This document shows, in pieces, positions 8,779 through 17,562 of a stretch of DNA of 64,000 nt. The stretch comes from Pseudomonas sp. AN-1 (GTDB lineage Bacteria > Pseudomonadota > Gammaproteobacteria > Pseudomonadales > Pseudomonadaceae). Positions within the stretch are counted from its first letter, which is position 1. Each line of letters opens with the position of its first letter. The notes under the pieces are model-generated. The model ran no database searches, was not told where the DNA came from, and was given only the letters and a program-made list of their open reading frames with translations. The position numbers were made by a program, and so were the translations under genes. The stretch covers positions 1,116,001 through 1,180,000 of the forward strand of contig NZ_CP139195.1 in NCBI RefSeq assembly GCF_034057115.1, in the 5' to 3' direction.

Positions 8779-8794
8779 TCCCCACGAGGCCACC

Positions 8795-11044
8795 ATGAAT
8801 CGTCGCCTGCACCTGCTGACCAGCCTCCTGCTCAGCGCCCTGCTGCTGGTTTCCGCCGCCACCGGGCTGGTGCTGTCGGGCGCCAGCCTGAGCGAACAGT
8901 TCGGCCAGCTGGACGCCCCCGGCGACAGCGTGGCCGTCGTCGCCGAGCGCGTCAGCCAGCACCTGCCCAACGTAGAGCGCCTGGAGCGCAGCGCCAACGG
9001 CACCCTGCTCGCCACCCTCGGCGGCGATGTCGAGGAGCCGGTCCACGTGGTCGACCCGGCGACCGGCGAAGACCTCGGCCCCTACGTCCCGTCGGCCACC
9101 CTCGAGTGGCTGCGCGACCTGCACCGCGAGCTGCTGCTCGGCTCGACCGGCCGCTGGCTGAGCGGCCTGGCGGCGCTGGCCCTGGCGCTGCTGGCGATCA
9201 GCGGCGCGATCCTGCTGGCCCGCCGCCTCGGTGGCTGGCGCCGCCTGCTGACGCCGATCCGCGCCGGCCAGGGCATGCTGCACTGGCACACGGTGATCGC
9301 CCGCTGGACTCTGCCGGGGCTGGCCGTGCTCGCCCTCAGCGGCCTGTACTTGTCGGCGACCAGCCTGGGCCTGCTCGGCGACGGCTCCGACAACGAGCCT
9401 GCCTGGCCGGAAGGCATCCAGGCCGCCCCGCACCTGCCGCTGGGCAGCCTCGCGGCGCTGCGCCAGGTGGAGCTGCCCCAGCTGCGCGAACTGGAATTCC
9501 CCAGCGCCGCGGACGACATCCACTACCTCGGCGTGCGTACCGCCAGCGGCAGCGGTTTCGTCAACGCCGCCAGCGGCCAGTGGATCAGCTTCCAGCGCAA
9601 CGGCGCGGCGCAGAACCTCTATGAAACCGCCTACGCCCTGCACACCGGCGAGGGCATGCCGTTGTGGTCCATGGCCCTCGCCGGCCTGGCGCTGTCCACC
9701 CTGTTCCTCGGCGGCAGCGGCCTGCTCGGCTGGTGGCAGCGGCGCGGCCGCGCCGGCGTACAGGACCAGGGCGTACCGGCCGAACAGGCCAAGGCGGTGA
9801 TCCTGGTCGGCAGCCAGGGCGGCTCGACCTGGACCTACGCCCGCCAGCTGCAGGCGCAACTCGAGGCTGCCGGCTGGCCGGTGCACGTCGCCGCCATGAA
9901 CGCCGTGCAGGACGATTACCCGCAGGCACGCTGCCTGCTGCTGCTCGCCGCCACCTACGGCGACGGCCAGGCGCCGGACAGCGCCACACAGTTCCTCGGC
10001 CGCCTGGCCGAAGTCCGCTGGCCGGCCCGCGGCCTGCCGGTGGCGGTGCTCGGCTTCGGCGATCGCCAGTTCCCGCGCTTCTGCGCCTATGCCGAAGCGG
10101 TCGAGCAGGCCCTGCTGCAACGCGGTTGCCAGCCGCTGCTGCCGCTGCAGCGCGTCGACCGCCAGGCCAGCGGCGAGCTGAACGCCTGGGCCGGGCAGCT
10201 CGGCGAATGTCTCGGCACCCCGCTGCGCCTGCAATCGGCGCTGCTGCCGACCAGCGCGGTGCGCCTAACCCTGCAGGAGCGCCAGTGCTACAGCGAGCGC
10301 GGCGGCCAGCCGGCCGCGGTGCTGCGCTTCGTCGTGGCCCCCGGCAGCACCAGCTTCGCCCCCGGCGACCTGCTGGCCATCCGTCCGCTCGATGCCGCGG
10401 CGGTCGACACCGCGCCGGCCGATGCCACGGCGGTCGATACCGCGCAGGCCGACGCTTCGCAGAAAGACACTGCGCCGCGCCTGTACTCCATCGCCAGCGC
10501 CGCTGACGACGGTTTCGTCGAGATCTGCGTGCGCCGCCATCCGCAGGGGCTGTGCTCCAGCTACCTGCACGGCCTGCAGCCGGGCGCCACGCTTGAGGCG
10601 AGCATCCAGCCGCATCCGGGCTTCCGTCCGCAGGCCGGCGAGCATCCGGTGCTGCTGATCGGCGCCGGCGTGGGTGTGGCGCCGCTGATCGGCTTCGTGC
10701 GCAGGAATGAATCCCGCCGCCCCATCCAGCTCTACTGGGGCGGACGCCACGCCAGCGACCAGCTGTATGGCGAGGAACTCCGGCAGTGCCTGGCGGACGG
10801 CCGCCTGCAGCGCCTGCAGCGGGCCTTCTCCGAGGGGCCGACGCCGGCCTACGTGCAGGACCGCCTGCGCGAGGATGGCGTCAGTATCCGCGCACTGCTG
10901 CAACAGGGCGCCCAGGTGCTGGTCTGCGGCTCGCGGGAGATGGCCGCCGGCGTGCGCGCCGTGCTGGAAGCCCTGCTGGCCGAGATGGGCAGCAACCTCG
11001 ATCAACTCAAGGCACAGGGGCGCTTCCGTGAAGACGTTTACTGA
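8795..11044 (+). CDS. PepSY transmembrane / flavodoxin / ferredoxin-NADP reductase fusion protein
   Basis: A 749-residue inner-membrane electron-transfer protein. A first TM segment (about 5-30) precedes a periplasmic PepSY-like part. TM segments near 120-145 and 165-190 follow, with LHWHTVI between them, and another near 285-310 after ALHTGEGMP; such histidines are heme-ligand candidates in PepSY_TM proteins. A cytoplasmic flavodoxin domain starts about residue 328 (ILVGSQGGSTWTYARQL; AATYGDGQAPDSA). A sulfite-reductase-type FAD/NADPH module runs from about 490 to the end (RLYSIASAADDGFVEICV; GAGVGVAPLIGFVR; C-terminal REDVY). It probably moves electrons from NADPH across the membrane, as in ferric-siderophore reductases. 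An unusual tandem repeat sits in the FNR part (10391-10480). Confidence 0.88.
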   Translation: MNRRLHLLTSLLLSALLLVSAATGLVLSGASLSEQFGQLDAPGDSVAVVAERVSQHLPNVERLERSANGTLLATLGGDVEEPVHVVDPATGEDLGPYVPSATLEWLRDLHRELLLGSTGRWLSGLAALALALLAISGAILLARRLGGWRRLLTPIRAGQGMLHWHTVIARWTLPGLAVLALSGLYLSATSLGLLGDGSDNEPAWPEGIQAAPHLPLGSLAALRQVELPQLRELEFPSAADDIHYLGVRTASGSGFVNAASGQWISFQRNGAAQNLYETAYALHTGEGMPLWSMALAGLALSTLFLGGSGLLGWWQRRGRAGVQDQGVPAEQAKAVILVGSQGGSTWTYARQLQAQLEAAGWPVHVAAMNAVQDDYPQARCLLLLAATYGDGQAPDSATQFLGRLAEVRWPARGLPVAVLGFGDRQFPRFCAYAEAVEQALLQRGCQPLLPLQRVDRQASGELNAWAGQLGECLGTPLRLQSALLPTSAVRLTLQERQCYSERGGQPAAVLRFVVAPGSTSFAPGDLLAIRPLDAAAVDTAPADATAVDTAQADASQKDTAPRLYSIASAADDGFVEICVRRHPQGLCSSYLHGLQPGATLEASIQPHPGFRPQAGEHPVLLIGAGVGVAPLIGFVRRNESRRPIQLYWGGRHASDQLYGEELRQCLADGRLQRLQRAFSEGPTPAYVQDRLREDGVSIRALLQQGAQVLVCGSREMAAGVRAVLEALLAEMGSNLDQLKAQGRFREDVY
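10391..10480 (+). repeat. three in-frame 30-bp tandem repeats inside the FNR domain
   Basis: The units encode DAAAVDTAPA, DATAVDTAQA and DASQKDTAPR. Units 1 and 2 differ at only a few bases; unit 3 is more diverged. They sit between the FAD-binding PGDLLAIRPL segment and RLYSIASA, where related reductases have a short loop. The result is a 30-residue Ala/Asp/Thr-rich linker, apparently made by recent duplication. Confidence 0.85.
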
Positions 11045-11951
11045 TTGCGAACCGCTGCTGCGCTACAGCCTCAGCGGGCCGACCATGGGCAGCCGCTTCA
11101 CCGCGGTGTTCTTCGCCGCCGCCGGGCTCGACACCCGGCCCATCCAGGCCGAGCTGCAGGCGGCGGTGGACCGGGTCGATGCGCAGATGTCGACCTGGAA
11201 GCCGGACTCCACCCTGATGCAACTGAACCGCACACCGCTCGGCCAGTGGTTCGAGCTGCCGGACGAGCTGTACCAGGTGCTGCTCGCCGGCCTGCACGTC
11301 GGCAGCCTGTCGCACGGCGCCTTCGACATCGCCCTCGGCGCGCAGGTCAGCGCCTGGGGCTTCGGCCCGGCGCCGGCAGGCGCAAGCGCAACGCCGCGCT
11401 GCACGGCCGCCACGGCGCTGACCCTCGACACCGAGCGGCGCGCGGTGCGCAAGGAGGCCGAGGTCAGCCTCGACCTCAACGGCATCGCCAAGGGCTTCGG
11501 CGTCGACGAACTGGCCCGCTGCCTGGAACGCCACGGCATCCAGCGCTATCTGGTGGGCATCGACGGCGAGCTGCGCGCCCGCGGCGCGAAGCCCGACGGT
11601 GCCTGGCGCGTCGCCCTGGAGAAGCCCGAGTACGGCCGCCGCGAGGTGTTCGCCAGCCTGGAACTGGCCGACACGGCCATCGCCACCTCCGGCGACTACC
11701 GCCACTGGCGCGAGCGCGACGGCCAGCGCTATTCCCACACACTCGACCCGCGCAGCGGGACGCCGCTGCACAACGGCATCGCCTCGGTCACCGTGCTGAC
11801 CGGCAGCTGCCTGTACGCCGACGCCTGGGCCACGGCGCTGATGGTGCTGGGCGTCGAGCGAGGCGCCCGGCTGGCCCGCGAGCAGGGCCTGGGCGCGGTG
11901 TTCCTGGTGCGCGAGGGAGAGCACATCCGCGAGGTCACGGTGGGAATCTGA
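11028..11951 (+). CDS. apbE: FAD:protein FMN transferase (ApbE family)
   Basis: A 307-residue ApbE-type flavin transferase, which covalently attaches FMN to Ser/Thr of target proteins using FAD. Key segments: LSGPTMGSRFTAVF (about 10-23), TWKPDSTLMQLNR, SLDLNGIAKGFGVDEL (the conserved FAD-binding/Mg site), YLVGIDGELRARG and HTLDPRSGTPL with the catalytic-region histidine. No signal peptide or lipobox is evident, so a cytosolic form is possible, unlike most ApbE proteins. The GTG start at 11028 overlaps the reductase gene by 17 bp; AGGGG lies 7 nt upstream. The neighbouring PepSY or DUF2271 proteins are the obvious substrates or partners. Confidence 0.88.
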   Translation: MKTFTDCEPLLRYSLSGPTMGSRFTAVFFAAAGLDTRPIQAELQAAVDRVDAQMSTWKPDSTLMQLNRTPLGQWFELPDELYQVLLAGLHVGSLSHGAFDIALGAQVSAWGFGPAPAGASATPRCTAATALTLDTERRAVRKEAEVSLDLNGIAKGFGVDELARCLERHGIQRYLVGIDGELRARGAKPDGAWRVALEKPEYGRREVFASLELADTAIATSGDYRHWRERDGQRYSHTLDPRSGTPLHNGIASVTVLTGSCLYADAWATALMVLGVERGARLAREQGLGAVFLVREGEHIREVTVGI

Positions 11952-11953
11952 CT

Positions 11954-12089
11954 TCAGATCCGCGCCAGCAGGGTGCGCGCCTTGTCGATGGCGATCTGCG
12001 CCCGCTCCAGGGGGCCGACGCCCTGCTCGCAGAGCTGGCGGGTGGGGATTTCCAGGCCCATCGGCAGCGACTCCGTCGGCGTGTTTGGC
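11954..12089 (-). pseudogene. 3' remnant of an unidentified gene
   Basis: About 44 codons are open on the minus strand after an in-frame TGA and end in a proper stop at 11954. They include PMGLEIPTRQLCEQGVGPLE and then RAQIAIDKARTLLARI, which look like a genuine amphipathic protein C-terminus with coding-like GC skew. There is no start region, and the sequence upstream is interrupted. I cannot name the parent family. It abuts the apbE stop by 2 bp, suggesting that the operon was joined to this locus by a rearrangement that truncated a resident gene. Confidence 0.45.
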
Positions 12090-12191
12090 GTCGATCAGGA
12101 GGGGCGGCCCTGGCTGCGCCGGATCAGGCTGCTGGACTGATCCACACGCCGCTTCCAGGCCGAGCGCGGGTGGACGTCGGGAGGCCGCTAG

Positions 12192-13148
12192 CTAGCCGGC
12201 GTCCCTGTCGGCAGCCCTGGCGCTCTCGCCTGCCGCCGGCCTGCCACGCCACCGCTGACGCAGCAGCGACCGGATGCCGTCCATGATCAGCACCAGGATC
12301 GCCAGCCAGATGGCGATGTAGGTCGGCCACTGCGACGGCGCGATGGACTCCCCCAGCAGCAGGGAGGCCAGGACCAGCAGGACCGGCTCGACATAGGAGA
12401 GCAGGCCGAACAGCGCCAGGTTGAGCCGCGGCGCCGAAAGCGCGGAAAGTGCCAGTGCCGAGGCGCTGAGGGCGCCCAGCCCGACGATCAGCAGGGGAAG
12501 ATGGGCGGCGCCATCCGCACCACTCAGCACCATCCCGCCCTTCCAGATGAAGAACAGGCTCAGCGGCAGGCTGAGGGTCATGTCGCACCACAGTCCCCCC
12601 AGGTTGTTGGTGCCAATGACTCGGCGCAGATAGAAATACAGTGGGTATCCCAGGCAGACCAGCAGGGTCGGCCACGAAACCCGGCCAACCACGGTGAACT
12701 CATTGATCACGCCGATTCCGGCCAGTCCGCAGGCCAGAAGCTGCAGCGGGGTTATCCGCTCGTGGAAGGCGAATCGCCCGACCATGGCGGCGGTGATGGG
12801 CAGCAGGAAGTAGCCGAGCGAGACGTCCAGGGCGTGGCCATTCAGCGGGGCCCACATGAACAGCCAGACCTGGATGCCCAGCAGGAAGGCGGACAGGAGG
12901 CGCTTGGCCCAGAACAGGCTTTCGCGGCGCAGCCTTCGCCCGATTGACCTCACTTCATCCCAGGCGCCTGTCGCCAGGAGCAGCAGCGTCAGGCACGGAA
13001 CCGTGAGCAGCGTTCTCCAGCCATAGATTTCCTCGCCGCTCAACGGCGCCAGCAGCCCCGTGTAGGCATACATGACGGCGAACAGGATCGAGGACAGGAC
13101 ATTGAGCAGAATGCCGGCGGAGGTGTTGCCTGGACTGGGAGTATTCAT
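12192..13148 (-). CDS. rarD: EamA/RarD-family permease
   Basis: A 318-residue inner-membrane protein with about ten hydrophobic segments in the drug/metabolite transporter fold. The start NTSAGILLNVLSSILFAVMY, the GEEIYGWRTLLTVPCL motif after TM2, and FHERITPLQLLACGLAGIGV are typical of RarD ('chloramphenicol-sensitive') proteins. Substrates of RarD proteins are not established. The start is placed at the ATG at 13148 by family alignment; no good Shine-Dalgarno is visible, and a TTG 24 codons upstream is an alternative. Next on the left lies a gene remnant; the 270 bp to the right hold nothing I recognise. Confidence 0.82.
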   Translation of the reverse strand: MNTPSPGNTSAGILLNVLSSILFAVMYAYTGLLAPLSGEEIYGWRTLLTVPCLTLLLLATGAWDEVRSIGRRLRRESLFWAKRLLSAFLLGIQVWLFMWAPLNGHALDVSLGYFLLPITAAMVGRFAFHERITPLQLLACGLAGIGVINEFTVVGRVSWPTLLVCLGYPLYFYLRRVIGTNNLGGLWCDMTLSLPLSLFFIWKGGMVLSGADGAAHLPLLIVGLGALSASALALSALSAPRLNLALFGLLSYVEPVLLVLASLLLGESIAPSQWPTYIAIWLAILVLIMDGIRSLLRQRWRGRPAAGESARAADRDAG

Positions 13149-13417
13149 GGGGGGGAGATCAATTCTGGAATGGCGCCAGGTCTGCCGGACGCCCCGCAAG
13201 GCATCTGGAAAATCTGGCAAGCAAAAGCGGATTCACTGGCGAAGTCGACGAGCGACCACCCTGGGCAGTACTTGTACGCCCCTGAGCGACTGGTCGTCGG
13301 CGGCGTGCTCGCGCGGATTGTGACCGATGCCGCCACGGCTGGGAACGAAGATCGTTGGCCAGCGCGTTCTGACTTGACCCCCGCCCTCGCCGCCGCCTTC
13401 GCCCCGAATGCACCGGC

Positions 13418-14809
13418 TCACAACTGCAACCCCAGCAACTGCGAGACGCCCTCGGCCGCGTCGCGCAGCAGCCCCGGCTGGCTGGCGACGTAGGGGCTGG
13501 CGCCGCCCTTCTCCTGTTCGAACCAGGCGGCGAAGCGGCGCACGTCCTCGGCGCGGTGGAAGGCGACCATCAGCTCGTAGTTGAGGAACAGGCTGCGGCT
13601 GTCGAAGTTGGCGGAGCCGCTCAGCGCCAGCGTCTCGTCGAACACCGCCAGCTTGCCGTGCATCATCCCCGGCGCCAGCCAGATGCGCGCCCCGGCAGCG
13701 GCCAGCGTGCGCAGCGGCCGCCCCCGGGCCAGGTCGGACAGGCGGTGATTGGAACGCGCCGGCAGCAGCAGGTCGACCGCCACCCCGCGGCGCGCGGCCA
13801 GGCACAGCGCCATCAGCAGGGCCGTCTCGGGAACGAAGTACGGCGTGGCCAGGGCGATGCGCTGGCGGGCCTGGTAGGCGCCGCTGACCAGCAGCGCGTA
13901 GACGGTGTCGTCGGCCTGGTCCGGGCCGGAAGCGACCAGTTGCGCCCCGCCGGGCACAAACCCCGCCGGGGCACAGCCGGGATGGCTGGCCGGCAGGCCC
14001 CTGGCGAAGGCCCAGTCGCGCTCGAACAGCGCGCTGGCCTGGGCGCTCAGTGGCCCGCGCAGGTCGAAGCTCAGGTCGCCCCACGGCGCGGCGCCGGACT
14101 TGCCCTCGAAGTATTCCGCCGCCAGGTTGCGTCCTCCGCACCACAGCCGGCATTCGGCCCGCCCCGCATCGGCGATCAGCAGCTTGCGATGGTTGCGCAG
14201 GTTGGTCGGCGAGCGCAGCGGGGCGTGCAGCGGCGGCGCGAACAGCGCCAGCTCGCCGCCGGCGGCGGTCAGGCGCTGCAGGTTCGGCCGACGGGCCATC
14301 AGGATGCCCATGCCGTCCAGCAACAGCCGGACACGCACGCCGGCGCGGGCCTTCCGGCAGAGCCGGTCGAGCACGGCCTCGCCGAGGGCATCGCGGCCGA
14401 TGAGGAAGGTACACAGGTCGAGCGAGACCTGCGCCGCGTCGATGGTGGCCCACAGCGCCTCGCCGGCCTGCCGGCCGTCCGTGTGCACGTTCAGCTCGCG
14501 GTAGTGCGCCGGCGCGGGCTGGCCGAGCGTCATGATGGTTTCGACAGCCCAGCCGCCGGCGCGGCCCTCGGCACTGGGTGCAGCCACCGGCGCGAGCGGC
14601 GGACGGGCCAGCTTGCGGGTGCCGAACAGCAGGAAGGCCGGCAGGGCCAGGTAGGGCAGCAGCAGGATGAACAGCATCCAGGCGACCGCCGCCACGGGAT
14701 GCCGGCGCTGGCGCCGCACATGGGAGTTGACGACGTAGACGAGGACGGCCACCACGGTGATCAGGCCATCCAGCGTGAGCCAGTGGATGAGGGACAGCTC
14801 GGACAGCAT
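13418..14809 (-). CDS. cls: cardiolipin synthase / phospholipase D-family protein
   Basis: A 463-residue membrane enzyme with two N-terminal TM segments (about 10-30 and 40-62, PLDc_N type) and two phospholipase D HKD motifs: LRNHRKLLIADAGRAECRL (first) and MMHGKLAVFDETLALSGSANFDSRS (second). Order and spacing match bacterial cardiolipin synthases, which condense two phosphatidylglycerols. In the first motif the usual HxKx4D reads HRKLLIAD, consistent with activity. The ATG at 14809 is chosen because GAGG lies 8 nt before it; a GTG three codons earlier is possible. Which Cls isoform it is cannot be decided. Confidence 0.87.
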   Translation of the reverse strand: MLSELSLIHWLTLDGLITVVAVLVYVVNSHVRRQRRHPVAAVAWMLFILLLPYLALPAFLLFGTRKLARPPLAPVAAPSAEGRAGGWAVETIMTLGQPAPAHYRELNVHTDGRQAGEALWATIDAAQVSLDLCTFLIGRDALGEAVLDRLCRKARAGVRVRLLLDGMGILMARRPNLQRLTAAGGELALFAPPLHAPLRSPTNLRNHRKLLIADAGRAECRLWCGGRNLAAEYFEGKSGAAPWGDLSFDLRGPLSAQASALFERDWAFARGLPASHPGCAPAGFVPGGAQLVASGPDQADDTVYALLVSGAYQARQRIALATPYFVPETALLMALCLAARRGVAVDLLLPARSNHRLSDLARGRPLRTLAAAGARIWLAPGMMHGKLAVFDETLALSGSANFDSRSLFLNYELMVAFHRAEDVRRFAAWFEQEKGGASPYVASQPGLLRDAAEGVSQLLGLQL

Positions 14810-15026
14810 GGACGACACCTCGGCCGCTGGAGCGCGGCGGCTCCATGAAGTGTCGCTGCTAATGGGGAAACTGCGAGCGCAGCGAGCACAAAGCGATGCC
14901 CGCCTGCGCCCCGGTGCCGCCCGGCTGCCACCGCTCCTCGACCAGCAGTACGGCCTGGCTGTACTTCATGGCGCCGCGCAAGCTGGAAGGCTGATCCGGC
15001 GTTTCTGTCTGCTGGAAATCGCCGCT

Positions 15027-17390
15027 TCAGAACAGCTCCATCTGCCCGTCCACCAGGCGCCGGAAGTCGCTGTGCACGAAGGGCAGGATGGCGTCGGCCA
15101 CCGGCTGCAGCTGGCGCGTCACGTAGTGGTCGTAGTCGATGGGCGCCTGGCGGGACTCCAGAGGCTCGGGCCCGGCGGTGGTGATCACGTAGCTGATCCA
15201 GCCGCCGCGCTGGTACTGCAGCGGGCGTCCGTGGCGGGCGTTGTACGCGTCGGCCAGGCGCGCCGCCTTCACATGGGGCGGCACGTTGCGTTCGTAGTCG
15301 TCCAGGCGTCGGCGCAGGCGCTTGCGGTAGATCAGCAGCTCGTCCAGCTCACCGGCCAGGGTGCGGCGCACATAGTCGCGCACATAGTCCTCGAAGGGTT
15401 GCCGCCGGAAGATGCGCTGGTAGAGCTCCTGCTGGAACTCCCGGGCCAGCGGCGACCAGTCGGTGCGCACGGTTTCCAGGCCCTTGAACACCATCTCCTC
15501 GCTGCCGTCGGCGCGCCGCACCAGGCCGGCGTAGCGCTTCTTGCTGCCCTCCTCGGCTCCGCGGATGGTGGGCATCAGGAAGCGCCGGTAGTGGGTCTCG
15601 AACTGTAGTTCGAGGGCGCTGTCGAGGCCGAACTCGGCCGTCAGGTGCTCGCGCCACCACTGGTTGACCTGCTGCACCAGCTCGCGGCCGATGCGGCTGG
15701 CGTCTTCCTCCGCGTGCGCGCGGCCGAGCCAGACGAAGGTGGAGTCGGTGTCGCCATAGATCACCTGGTAGCCGCGCGCCTCGATCAGCTCGCGGGTACG
15801 GCGCATGATCTCGTGCCCGCGCATGGTGATCGAGGACGCCAGGCGCGGGTCGAAGAAGCGGCAGCCACTGGAGCCGAGCACGCCGTAGAAGGCGTTCATG
15901 ATGATCTTCAGCGCCTGTGCCAGCGGCTGGTTGCCGCCCTGCTTGGCCGCGTCGCGGCCCTCCCAGACCCGCGCGACTATGGCCGGCAGACAGTGCCGGG
16001 TGCGCGAGAAGCGCGCGCCGCGGAAACCCGGCACCGAGTGCGCGTCGTCGCTCTGGCGCAGCCCTTCGATCAGGCCGACCGGGTCGATCAGGAAGGTGCG
16101 GATGATCGACGGGTACAGGCTCTTGTAGTCCAGCACCAGCACCGACTCGTAGAGGCCCGGGCGCGAATCCATCACGAAACCGCCGGGACTGGCCTCCGGC
16201 AGGCGCTCGCCGAGGCTGGGCGCGACGAAGCCCAGACGGTGCATCGGCGGCAGGTACAGATGGGTGAAGGCCGCCACCGAGCCGCCGCTGCGGTCGGCCG
16301 GCAGGCCGGTGACCGCGGCCCGTTCCAGCAGGAACGAGAGCAGCTCGGTCTTCTCGAAGATGCGCGTCACCAGTTCGCAGTCCTTGAGGTTGTAGCGCGC
16401 CAGCGCCGGCTTGTCCTCGGCGAAGCGGCGGTCGATCTCGGCCATGCGCTGGTAGGGATTGTCGATCGACTTGCCCTCCCCCAGCAGCGTCTGCGCCACG
16501 TTCTCCAGGCTGAACGAGGGGAAGTTCCAGGTCGCCGAACGCAGCGCCTCGATGCCGTCGATGATCAGCCGCCCGGCGGCCTCGGCGAAGAAGTGGCCGT
16601 TGCGGCTGCCATGCTCGCGCCAGCCCATCTCGTCGCCAGCGCGCCCCAGGCGCAGCGGCACCTTCAGGCGCTGGGCGTGCTCGCGCAGCACGCGCAGGTC
16701 GAACTGCACCAGGTTCCAGCCGATGATGGCGTCGGGGTCATGGCGCGCCAGCCAGTCGTTGAGCCGCTCCAGCAGCTCGGCACGGCTGGCGCAGTACTCC
16801 AGGGCGAAGTCCAGCCCGCTCGCCTCGCCATTGGCCGGGCCGAGCATGTACACCTGGCGCTGGCCGCAGCCTTCCAGGGCGATGGAATACAGATCGCCGC
16901 GGCTGTTGGTCTCGATGTCGAGGGAGACCAGGCGCAGGCGCGGACGATAGTCGGGGGCAGGACGCAACTGGGCATCCAGCAGCACACCGTCGTCAGCCGG
17001 CGTGCCGCCGAAGGACACCGGCGCGGTGATGAAGCGCTCCATCAGGAAACGCTCGGGCGGACGGATGTCGGCCTCGTAGACATCTACGCCGCCGGCGCGC
17101 AGGACCTTTTCCAGGCGCAGCAGCTGCGCGTACTGCCGGCAGTAGAGGCCGAGCACCGGGCGGTGATGGAAGTCGCGCAGCTCCAGCTCGCGCAGCTCGG
17201 CATCCGCCTCGCCCTTGAGCAGCTGCTCGGCGCGCTGGCGCTGCTCGGCGGGGACGAAGGCCACCGCAGGCTGCACGGGCACCCGCACGCGGCGCGGACC
17301 GGCGTCGGTCGCCAGCCAGAACTCGACCTCGATGCCCGCCGACGTGTCGCGCCAGTGCCGCGTCAGCACGAAACCCAGTTGCCCTTCCAC
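15027..17390 (-). CDS. polB: DNA polymerase II (family B)
   Basis: A 787-residue family-B polymerase, close to the 783 of E. coli Pol II. The 3'-5' exonuclease ExoI motif is [15 protein letters not shown] (about 155-170), and ExoII lies in [15 protein letters not shown]. The polymerase motifs are [19 protein letters not shown] (motif A), [20 protein letters not shown] (motif B) and [14 protein letters not shown] (motif C, catalytic aspartates). It restarts and proofreads replication at lesions and is usually SOS-inducible. Start is the GTG at 17390 with AAGG 8 nt upstream; it faces away from amrS across 172 bp. Confidence 0.96.
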   Translation of the reverse strand: MEGQLGFVLTRHWRDTSAGIEVEFWLATDAGPRRVRVPVQPAVAFVPAEQRQRAEQLLKGEADAELRELELRDFHHRPVLGLYCRQYAQLLRLEKVLRAGGVDVYEADIRPPERFLMERFITAPVSFGGTPADDGVLLDAQLRPAPDYRPRLRLVSLDIETNSRGDLYSIALEGCGQRQVYMLGPANGEASGLDFALEYCASRAELLERLNDWLARHDPDAIIGWNLVQFDLRVLREHAQRLKVPLRLGRAGDEMGWREHGSRNGHFFAEAAGRLIIDGIEALRSATWNFPSFSLENVAQTLLGEGKSIDNPYQRMAEIDRRFAEDKPALARYNLKDCELVTRIFEKTELLSFLLERAAVTGLPADRSGGSVAAFTHLYLPPMHRLGFVAPSLGERLPEASPGGFVMDSRPGLYESVLVLDYKSLYPSIIRTFLIDPVGLIEGLRQSDDAHSVPGFRGARFSRTRHCLPAIVARVWEGRDAAKQGGNQPLAQALKIIMNAFYGVLGSSGCRFFDPRLASSITMRGHEIMRRTRELIEARGYQVIYGDTDSTFVWLGRAHAEEDASRIGRELVQQVNQWWREHLTAEFGLDSALELQFETHYRRFLMPTIRGAEEGSKKRYAGLVRRADGSEEMVFKGLETVRTDWSPLAREFQQELYQRIFRRQPFEDYVRDYVRRTLAGELDELLIYRKRLRRRLDDYERNVPPHVKAARLADAYNARHGRPLQYQRGGWISYVITTAGPEPLESRQAPIDYDHYVTRQLQPVADAILPFVHSDFRRLVDGQMELF

Positions 17391-17562
17391 GCCGATGACC
17401 TTGAGAAAATGCCGACAGGTAGGATTCTACGTGCTCGATGGTAGCGGGGCCAAAAGCGGCGACTCACAAGCGACAATATCCTGGCCTGATCCAGCATGTT
17501 CCGCACATTGTTGGGGTCCGCCACCAATGGCATAGTGACAGGCACGCGGTAGGAGGCTTGCC

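Noticed and set aside
13149-13417. A small gene in the spacer between the RarD-like and cardiolipin synthase genes
   Set aside because: Short open frames exist on both strands, but none has a ribosome site or recognisable sequence.
14819-15026. A 35-codon open frame (minus strand, starting MKYSQAVLLVEERW) between cls and polB
   Set aside because: No ribosome site or known family; too short to support as a gene.
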